NCBI RefSeq assembly: GCF_001723285.1
Contig: NZ_LPWG01000012.1
Span: forward strand, 1 to 64,000
Length of the DNA: 64,000 nucleotides
Reading direction: 5' to 3'
Source of the DNA: Methyloceanibacter methanicus
Lineage (GTDB): Bacteria > Pseudomonadota > Alphaproteobacteria > Rhizobiales > Methyloligellaceae
Shown: positions 57,340-64,000 of the stretch, piece after piece
Layout of the letters: every line of letters begins with the position of its first letter
How positions within the stretch are numbered: the stretch's first letter is position 1
Translations under genes and position numbers: made by a program
The notes under the pieces: model-generated
The model's database searches: none
What the model was told of the DNA's origin: nothing
Seen by the model: the letters and a program-made list of their open reading frames with translations, nothing else

Positions 57340-57969
57340 ATGGTTTGGGACTTCCTGAAGGACGATGCCGAGCCGCGGTTGCCAGATCGCGTTCGCATCG
57401 TCTTGGCCATGGCCGCGGTCGGTGTCTTGACCGGACTGATCTCCAGTCTTCCCACGCCATTGCCCTCGATCCGCCTCGAGGACGATGGGCTCATCATCAA
57501 CGCGGCGAGCAGTCCGCTTCACGCCGGTCTTGCCTTCGCGGCGGGCATCGCACTTTGCATGTGGGTCTGGGTGACGCGCGAGGTGGGCAAGTGCCTGCTC
57601 ACGCTCGTGCTGGTCTTTCTCGGCTGGTTGGCTGCGGTGAATACGGCCAACGATCTCTACCAGGCGCTGGTGGGTTCGACCGTTTTCGGCACCGAAACCG
57701 GGGCGAAGGAGGGTCGGGAGGCGATGGCGCTCATACTCGGGGGCGTGCTCGCCGGTGCGGTCGGCGCTGGTCTTGCCGCCTTTGGCGCGGGGATCCCGGC
57801 AAGAGCGATCCGCCGTCCCGAGAACTGGACGCTGGTCGTGCTCGCAGGCGTCGTGGCGGGCATCATGCTCTATCCCGCCGCGCAGCTCCGTCTGCCGTTT
57901 GTGATCTTCGTGCCGTGGCAGGCGCTGGTGGCGGCGGCGATCGGATTCGGTCTGACGCGGCGCCCCTGA
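57340..57969 (+). CDS. Hypothetical membrane protein
   Basis: 209 residues from ATG 57340. About six hydrophobic segments (VRIVLAMAAVGVLTGLISSL, LHAGLAFAAGIALCMWVW, CLLTLVLVFLGWLAAV, ALILGGVLAGAVGAGLAAF, WTLVVLAGVVAGIMLYPA, PWQALVAAAIGFGLT). No family recognised. It sits between the SRPBCC gene and the ABC permeases, same strand. Confidence 0.6.
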   Translation: MVWDFLKDDAEPRLPDRVRIVLAMAAVGVLTGLISSLPTPLPSIRLEDDGLIINAASSPLHAGLAFAAGIALCMWVWVTREVGKCLLTLVLVFLGWLAAVNTANDLYQALVGSTVFGTETGAKEGREAMALILGGVLAGAVGAGLAAFGAGIPARAIRRPENWTLVVLAGVVAGIMLYPAAQLRLPFVIFVPWQALVAAAIGFGLTRRP

Positions 57970-57999
57970 GGCAACGTCGCGCGCGGCAGGCCGATTGAG

Positions 58000-58990
58000 A
58001 TGCACGCAGCGCTGTCCGCTTTTGCCTTCCTCGCACGCCGCCTCGTTCAGGCTCTGCTGGTGATGCTTGCGATCCTCGTGATCGCCTTTGCCGTCCGCAC
58101 GAGCTGGCGATCCGATCCGCGAGTTCACCGGTCAGGCGGTCTCGGAGTCCGAGCGCGCCGACCTGCGCAAGGAGCTGGGCCTCGACCGGCCATGGCCGGT
58201 TCAGTTCGCCGATTATCTCGGCGGCGCGGCGCGCGGGGATCTCGGCACCTCGTTCATCTACAAGAAACCGACGGTCGACGTGGTGCTGGCGAAGTTTCCG
58301 GCGAGCTTCGAACTGGTGCTGGGCGCGAGCCTGATCGTGCTGCTGCTCTGCGTCCCCGCGGGCGTCTATTGCGCCGTCCGACCGGACCGTCTTGGCGCGC
58401 GGCTGATCCTGGGGCTCAGCGTGCTCGGGATTTCCGTGCCCGTGTTTCTCACCGGCATCGTCCTGATCACCGTCTTCTCCGTCTGGCTCGGCTGGCTGCC
58501 GGCGTTCGGGCGCGGGGAGACGGCGGCTCTCGGGCCCTGGACGACGGGATTATTGACGCGCGACGGGCTGGCGCATCTGCTGCTGCCGGCGCTCACGCTC
58601 TCCTCGATCATGCTGCCGCTGTTCGTCCGGCTGGTGCGCAGCGCAATGCTGGGCGAGCTGGACCACGACTATGTGCGGACCGCCTGGGCCAAAGGCGCAT
58701 CGCCCTTTCGCGTCTGGATCGTGCATGCGTTGCGCAACGCGCTTCTCCCGCTCGTGGCGGTCGGCGGTCTGCAGGCGGGCACGCTCGTGGCCTATACGCT
58801 CCTGACCGAGACCGTCTTCCAATGGCCCGGCATGGGCTTTCTGTTTCTCGAGGCGGTCACCCGTTCCGACATCCCGCTCATCACGACCTATCTCGTTCTG
58901 GTTGGGCTCCTGTTCGTCGTGGTCAACACGCTTGTGGACCTTGCGAGCCTGGCGCTCGACCCGCGTGTCAGCCTTGAGGGTGCACGATGA
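58000..58990 (+). CDS. ABC transporter permease, DppB/OppB type (two single-base deletions)
   Basis: Starts MHAALSAFAFLARRLVQALLVMLAILVIAFAVR. Around 58103-58113 two bases are missing (CGC-ACGAG and CTGG-CGAT); restoring them gives HELGDPIREFTGQAVSESERADLRKELGLDRPW, the typical DppB periplasmic loop. The rest has six membrane segments and the EAA-like loop (VRSAMLGELDHDYVRTAWAKGASPFRVWIVHALRNALLP). About 330 residues. It overlaps the next permease (ATGA). Confidence 0.88.
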
Positions 58991-59907
58991 GTGCGCCGGC
59001 AACCACAACGGCCATGCGCGGTGCGATCGCTTTCACGCGCGCACGGCCGGGGGCCTTGATCGCGCTTCTCGTCCTGAGTGTCATAGCCGTCGCGGCGGTC
59101 TTGGCTCCACTGATCGCGCCACAGGACCCGTTCGACCTTGCCAGCTTCGATATCCTGGACGCGGAGCTGCCACCGGCCTGGCAAGAGGGCGGCGAGGCCC
59201 GGTTTCCGCTGGGCACGGACGCGCAAGGACGCGATCTTCTCAGTGCCATGCTCTATGGCGCCCGCATCTCTCTTGTGATCGGCTTCCTGGCGGTTCTGAT
59301 CCAGGCCGCGATCGGCATCTCTTTGGGGCTGCTTGCGGGCTATTTCGGCGGGCGCCTCGACGGCTTCGTCACGCGCCTCGCCGATATCCAGCTGGCCCTG
59401 TCGACCTTGATGATGGCTATCGTCGCTATGGCCTTGGTCCGGGCCGGTCTCGGCGGGGAAGCGCTGAGCCTGTTTGCCATTCCCCTGCTGGTGATCGTGA
59501 TCGGCCTTGCCGAGTGGCCCATTTTCGCCCGCACGGCACGGGCCGCGGTGCTGGTCGAGGTGACGAAAGACTATGTGCGGGCGGCCCGCGCGCTCGGCGA
59601 CAGCGATTGGACCATCATGCGCCGCCATGTCCTTCCCAACGTTCTGTCGCCCCTGATCATCGTGGCCACCACACAGGTCGCCGGCGCCATCATGGCCGAG
59701 GCGGCCTTGTCCTTTCTCGGCCTTGGCATGCCGGTCACGAAGCCCTCGCTGGGCACGCTGATTCGCTCGGGCTACGACCTGATGTTCGCCGGAAGCTGGT
59801 GGGTGACGGTCCTGCCCGGCCTGATCCTCATCGCCGTCCTGATTTCCATCAATGTGCTTGGGGATGGCTTGCGCGATTGGTTGGGTCCCCGGCGCGGGGC
59901 CCGCTGA
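58987..59907 (+). CDS. ABC transporter permease, DppC/OppC type
   Basis: 306 residues. An N-terminal OppC_N helix (ALIALLVLSVIAVAAVLAPLIAPQDPF), the periplasmic HPLGTDAQGRD-like motif (RFPLGTDAQGRDLLSAMLYGARISL) and the EAA loop (VLVEVTKDYVRAARALGDSDWTIMRRHVLPNVLSPL). With the DppB-like partner it forms the membrane channel of a peptide- or nickel-type importer. No ATPase gene follows in the window. Confidence 0.93.
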   Translation: MSAPATTTAMRGAIAFTRARPGALIALLVLSVIAVAAVLAPLIAPQDPFDLASFDILDAELPPAWQEGGEARFPLGTDAQGRDLLSAMLYGARISLVIGFLAVLIQAAIGISLGLLAGYFGGRLDGFVTRLADIQLALSTLMMAIVAMALVRAGLGGEALSLFAIPLLVIVIGLAEWPIFARTARAAVLVEVTKDYVRAARALGDSDWTIMRRHVLPNVLSPLIIVATTQVAGAIMAEAALSFLGLGMPVTKPSLGTLIRSGYDLMFAGSWWVTVLPGLILIAVLISINVLGDGLRDWLGPRRGAR

Positions 59908-60103
59908 CAAAGCGCCAAATCGGTCGGCTAAGCGGCCAAACTTCTTGAAAATTTGGGCTCCGGCCACCCATAGGCTATACAAGGCGCGAGCTTATTGGCT
60001 TTGGGAGGGCGCCTTCGCAGGTGTGCCGGGATATGGTCCGGGTACGCTGCTAAGGACTTCATCCCACAGGCATGAGTGCCGAAGGCACCGCGGAGGAGAC
60101 GTC

Positions 60104-61098
60104 ATGAATACCCCGAGCCCGGTCAACCCGGATCTCATCTATGCCTTGCGTCGTGTCACCGAGCGGGCGGCGTGCGCGGCCTCAACTGGATCGGCCGCGG
60201 CGACGCGGGCGACGGCGGCAATGCCGCACTGGAAGCCATGCGGTCGGCACTGTCGGAGATCGATCTCGACGCGGTCGTGGTGATCGGCGAGGCAACGGCG
60301 GGCGAAGCGCCGCAGCCGCAGCGCGGCGAGCGCTTGGGCCGGCCCGGCGCCGCCTTCAAGGCCGATATCGCCGTGGACCCGGTCGAGGGGACGAGCTACC
60401 TCGTGCGTGGCCTGACGAACGCCTTGGCGGTCCTGGCAGTCGCACCCCGCGGGGCCATGATGGACCCGGGCCCGGCCTTCTACATGGAGAAATTCGTCGC
60501 CTCGGCCCCGGCCGCCGGCAAGATCGATCCGTCCTGGTCAACGGCGCAGAAGCTCGAGGAGCTCGCCAAGGTGTTGGGCAAGGACATTTTCGACCTCAAC
60601 GTCTTCGTCCTGGAAAAGCCCCGTCATCGCGACTTGGTCAACGAAATTTTGGCGGCCGGCGCGCGCGTGGCGATGTATCCGGCCGGCGACGTCGCCGGCG
60701 CGCTTATGGCGGCGGTTCCCGGTTCGTCGGTCGATGCGCTCATGGGGACGGGCGGAACGCCCGAAGGCATCATGTCCGCCTGCGCCGTGCGCGCGATCGG
60801 CGGCGAGTTCCTGGCGCGGTTCGACCCGCAGCTCCAAACGGAAAGCCAGGCCGTCCATGACGCCGGGATCGACACGTCGCGTTGGTACGGGCGCGACGAG
60901 CTCATCACGTCGGACGATGTCTTCTTTTGCGCGACGGGCATTACCACCGGGCTTATGCTCGAAGGCGTGGAGCGCGGACGAACGCACTACAAAGTGCAAA
61001 CGATGATGATAACCGGGGCGACGGGCGAACGGCAGATCATGACGAGCTATCTGCCGACCGACCGTCTTGAGAGCGTGGCGGCTCGCGATGTCGCCTAA
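60104..61098 (+). CDS. glpX: Class II fructose-1,6-bisphosphatase (one frameshift)
   Basis: Start ATG 60104 behind GGAGGAGAC. Near 60178 one G is missing (TGCGCG-CCTC), and restoring it joins YALRRVTERAACA to GLNWIGRGDAGDGGNAALEAM. About 331 residues. The catalytic acids expected for GlpX are present: Asp in GRGD, Glu in VVIGE, Asp in AVDPVEGT and Glu in GTGGTPEGIM. The usual DEAPML element reads GEAPQPQ, a local difference. It acts in gluconeogenesis, the Calvin cycle or sedoheptulose-bisphosphate hydrolysis. First gene of glpX-prk-tkt. Confidence 0.9.
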
Positions 61099-61134
61099 CA
61101 AGCCTCAGCGGTTGGAAACGCCTGGGAAAGGACC

Positions 61135-62073
61135 ATGCCCAAGCGAGTAGATCATCCGATCATCCTCGGAATCGTGGGTGATTCGGCGTCGGGAAAAACG
61201 ACCTTATCGGCCGGAGTCGCTCAGATTCTGGGCGAGGAGCACTGCTCGGTCTTCTGCACGGACGACTACCACAGCTTCAGCCGGAAGGAGCGCAACGACG
61301 CTGGCCTCTCCGCGCTCGACCCCCGCGCCAACTATATCGACATCCTGGAGCAACATTTGCGCCTGCTGCGCAAAGGCGAGCCGGTCTTGAAGCCGGTCTA
61401 CTGTCACACGGAAGGAACGCTGGGGCGTCCGCGCTATTTCAAGCCGACCGAGTTCGTGATCGTCGAGGGACTGCTCGGCTACAGCACGCGCGCCATGCGC
61501 GACTGCTACGACGTCAAGATCTACCTCGATCCGGTGGACGATCTGAGGATCAAGTGGAAGATCCATCGCGACACCACCAAGCGGAACTACAGGCTCGAGG
61601 AGGTCGTCGCCTCGCTTGAGCGCCGTAAGCGCGACAGCTCGAAATTCATCCATCCCCAGCGCACCTTCGCGGATATCGTCATCCGGTTTCAGCCGCCGGC
61701 AGAGGCCGACGGCTCCGACACCCACCTCTGCGTGCGGCATCTCCTGCGGCCCACATTGCCGCATCCCGATTTCTCCCCGCTCTTCGACGGCAGCAGCAAT
61801 GCGGGCCTCCATCTTGAGCTCGCGCGCGATCGGGATGGAAAACCGGTCGACGTACTTGAGATCAACGGCAATATCTCCGACAAGAGAGCCGAGCGGATCG
61901 AGGATCTGCTGTGGAATCTCATCCCGGAGGCGGGGCATCTGCGCGATCAGGTCGGTTGCATCGATGTCGCCAATGGTGCCAATGGCGCGAGTAAGAGCCA
62001 CCCGCTGGCGCTAACCCAGCTTCTCGTGGGCTATCACGCGGTCAAGGCGGCGATGGGCGTCCGCGCCTATTAG
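61135..62073 (+). CDS. prk: Phosphoribulokinase
   Basis: 312 residues. P-loop G15-DSASGK-T22, then CTDDYHSFSRKERNDAGLSALDPRANYIDILEQH and PVYCHTEGTLGRPRYF, EFVIVEGLLGYSTRAMRDCYDVKIYLDP and HRDTTKRNYRLEEVVASLERRK. The DDYHS and LDPRA blocks resemble the plant/cyanobacterial PRK line more than classic proteobacterial CbbP. It makes ribulose 1,5-bisphosphate. With no RuBisCO genes in view, a signalling role for RuBP is possible, as reported for Methylobacterium extorquens. It lies 36 bp after glpX. Confidence 0.9.
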   Translation: MPKRVDHPIILGIVGDSASGKTTLSAGVAQILGEEHCSVFCTDDYHSFSRKERNDAGLSALDPRANYIDILEQHLRLLRKGEPVLKPVYCHTEGTLGRPRYFKPTEFVIVEGLLGYSTRAMRDCYDVKIYLDPVDDLRIKWKIHRDTTKRNYRLEEVVASLERRKRDSSKFIHPQRTFADIVIRFQPPAEADGSDTHLCVRHLLRPTLPHPDFSPLFDGSSNAGLHLELARDRDGKPVDVLEINGNISDKRAERIEDLLWNLIPEAGHLRDQVGCIDVANGANGASKSHPLALTQLLVGYHAVKAAMGVRAY

Positions 62074-62113
62074 AGGCGGGCGCGTCAGGACAACACGAGG
62101 CTAGGGGCCATTG

Positions 62114-64000
62114 ATGCAGGACCAGGCGTTGGCGGATGTAACTCATAAGGACATGGCAAATGCGATTCGCGCGCTGGCCATGGATGCCGTGCAGAGGGCC
62201 AATTCCGGCCATCCCGGGATGCCCATGGGCATGGCCGACGTGGCGACGGTCCTGTTCACGCAGTTTCTCAAATTCGATGCCGCCCATCCGGATTGGCCCG
62301 ACCGGGATCGCTTCGTGCTGTCCGCGGGCCATGGCTCGATGCTGCTCTACGCCCTGCTGTACCTGACCGGCTACCCGGAGATGGATATCGGACAGATCGA
62401 GCGCTTTCGCCAGCTCGGCTCGGCCACGGCCGGGCACCCCGAATATGGCCATGCCCCCGGTATCGAGACGACCACGGGACCGCTGGGGCAGGGCGTCGGC
62501 AACGCCGTCGGCATGGCGCTCGCGGAGCGTTTGCTGAACGCCCGCTACGGCGATGACATCGTCAGCCATTTCACCTATTGCCTCGCCGGCGATGGCTGCC
62601 TGATGGAAGGGATCAGCCAGGAGGCGATTTCCCTGGCCGGACATCTGAAGCTCGGCCGGCTCATCGTCCTGTTCGACGACAATCAGATTTCGATCGACGG
62701 ATCGACGGACCTCGCCGTCAGCGACGATCAGCTTCAGCGCTTTTCGGCGTCCGGGTGGCATACGGCGGCCGTGGATGGACACGACCCTCAAGCCGTGGCG
62801 CTCGCGATCGAGAATGCGCGCAACGTCACCGACCGGCCGTCCCTCATCGCCTGCCGTACTGTGATCGGCTACGGCGCCCCCAATAAGGAAGGCACGTCCT
62901 CGACCCACGGCTCGCCTCTGGGCGAGGAGGAGGTTGCAGGCGCCCGGGAGAAGCTGGGCTGGTCCTACCCCCCGTTCGTCGTCCCCGATGAAATTCTCGC
63001 CGCCTGGCGCGAGGCCGGTGCGCAGAACCGGGCTGCCTTCGAGCGCTGGTCCGCGGCGGCCGCCAAGCTGGATGGGACGGCGCGCGACCATCTGGTCGAT
63101 CCCGTGGACGAAAAGGTGTCGGCGGCAATTTCCGAAGCGGTGGCCGGGATCAAGGCCGATTTCGCGGCGGAAGGCGCAAAGCTCGCCACGCGCCAATCGT
63201 CGCAGAAAGTGCTCGAACGCCTCGTTCCGGTCGTGCCGGGCCTGATCGGCGGCTCCGCGGATCTCACCGGCTCGGTCGGCACCCTGACCAAGCAGCACAG
63301 CACCGTGAAAGCAGGCGAGTTCACCGGAAACTACATTCATTACGGCGTCCGCGAGCACGCCATGGGCGCGGCCATGAACGGCATGGCGCTGCATGGCGGA
63401 ATCGTTCCCTATGCGGGGACGTTCCTCGTCTTCTCGGATTACTGCCGCCCGTCGATCCGGCTTTCGGCACTGATGGAACAGCGCGTCATCTATGTGATGA
63501 CCCACGATTCCATTGGCCTCGGCGAGGACGGCCCCACCCATCAGCCGGTCGAGCAATTGGCGGCCCTGCGCGCCGTCCCGGGCCTCAACGTGATGCGACC
63601 GGCGGACTCGATCGAGTGCGCCGAGTGCTGGGACATCGCGCTCAAGTCCAAGACCACGCCCACCATCATGACGCTGACCCGCCAGGGTCTACCGCTGCTG
63701 AGAACGGCACCGACCGGCGACAATCTCTGCGCCAAGGGCGCCTATGCGCTGATCGAGCCCGAGGGCGGCCGCGACGTCACGCTGCTCTCCACGGGATCGG
63801 AAGTGTCGTTGGCGGTGGATGCCGCCAAGGTCCTCGGCGGCGAGGGCATCAAGGCCGCGGTCGTGTCCATGCCCTGTTGGGAACTGTTCGACGCTCAGGA
63901 CGCGGCCTACCGGGATACGGTCCTCGGCTCGGGTCCCCGCGTGGCCGTAGAGGCCGCGGTCGAGTTCGGCTGGCGGAAATGGCTGGGGCCGAACGGCGTC
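62114..64000 (+). CDS. tkt: Transketolase (3' end outside window)
   Basis: 629 codons from ATG 62114 to the edge, about 95% of a normal transketolase. TPP-dependent: [28 protein letters not shown], the GDG motif in [26 protein letters not shown], and the pyrimidine domain with [20 protein letters not shown] and [20 protein letters not shown]. It exchanges two-carbon units in the pentose phosphate, Calvin or C1-assimilation pathways. It starts 40 bp after prk in the same operon. Confidence 0.95.
   Translation, partial: MQDQALADVTHKDMANAIRALAMDAVQRANSGHPGMPMGMADVATVLFTQFLKFDAAHPDWPDRDRFVLSAGHGSMLLYALLYLTGYPEMDIGQIERFRQLGSATAGHPEYGHAPGIETTTGPLGQGVGNAVGMALAERLLNARYGDDIVSHFTYCLAGDGCLMEGISQEAISLAGHLKLGRLIVLFDDNQISIDGSTDLAVSDDQLQRFSASGWHTAAVDGHDPQAVALAIENARNVTDRPSLIACRTVIGYGAPNKEGTSSTHGSPLGEEEVAGAREKLGWSYPPFVVPDEILAAWREAGAQNRAAFERWSAAAAKLDGTARDHLVDPVDEKVSAAISEAVAGIKADFAAEGAKLATRQSSQKVLERLVPVVPGLIGGSADLTGSVGTLTKQHSTVKAGEFTGNYIHYGVREHAMGAAMNGMALHGGIVPYAGTFLVFSDYCRPSIRLSALMEQRVIYVMTHDSIGLGEDGPTHQPVEQLAALRAVPGLNVMRPADSIECAECWDIALKSKTTPTIMTLTRQGLPLLRTAPTGDNLCAKGAYALIEPEGGRDVTLLSTGSEVSLAVDAAKVLGGEGIKAAVVSMPCWELFDAQDAAYRDTVLGSGPRVAVEAAVEFGWRKWLGPNGV

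Overview
The window looks like a GC-rich chromosome segment from a methylotrophic alphaproteobacterium of the order Hyphomicrobiales (Rhizobiales), near Hyphomicrobium, Methyloceanibacter or Methyloligella. The evidence is a circularly permuted two-piece tmRNA gene next to sspB, an alphaproteobacterial gene order (thyA-folA-hflK-hflC-DUF2065-degP-miaA), a lanthanide-type PQQ methanol dehydrogenase with a SoxYZ-like carrier nearby, and a glpX-prk-tkt cluster with no RuBisCO in view. The genus is inference.

Layout. 1-7.0 kb: the end of an Ala/Glu/Lys-rich coiled-coil protein, a ribbon-helix-helix protein, fumC, a 14-bp tandem repeat, an HWE histidine kinase, a glutaminase-STAS-cNMP fusion and sspB. 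7.0-7.45 kb: tmRNA (minus strand). 7.5-14.3 kb: PepSY protein, thyA-folA, hflKC, DUF2065, degP, miaA. 14.3-27.3 kb: kup, then ilvB-ilvN-ilvC behind a terminator-like hairpin, small membrane and NTF2-like proteins, an L,D-transpeptidase, an SLC13 permease, and leuA preceded by a leucine-rich leader peptide and hairpin. 27.7-33.6 kb: mreBCD-mrdA-rodA and tRNA-Lys(CUU).

33.6-48.1 kb is accessory and, by eye, less GC-rich in its first part. It holds a minus-strand operon for a cytochrome bd-like membrane oxidase (CydA-like protein fused to cytochrome c, a second membrane subunit, a soluble cytochrome c, a PCu(A)C copper chaperone and a one-helix protein). It also holds an ArsR regulator with an SRPBCC-flavin-split-barrel fusion, xoxF with a promoter and perfect palindrome upstream, an arylsulfatase with a divergent AraC regulator, a zinc-ribbon membrane protein, a YHS protein and the SoxYZ-like carrier. 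48.3-54.9 kb is a compact biotin block (dat-bioB, bioF-bioH-bioC, bioD-bioA). 55.0-59.9 kb has a dipeptide/oligopeptide-type ABC binding protein and two permeases, without ATPases. 60.1-64.0 kb is glpX-prk-tkt; tkt runs off the end.

The sequence quality is uneven. At least ten genes are broken by one- or two-base indels, mostly in G/C runs or GC dinucleotide repeats, and the lost reading frame continues intact next door. These look like assembly errors rather than decay, so such genes are reported over their full restored span with the break noted. Positions of single missing bases are approximate.
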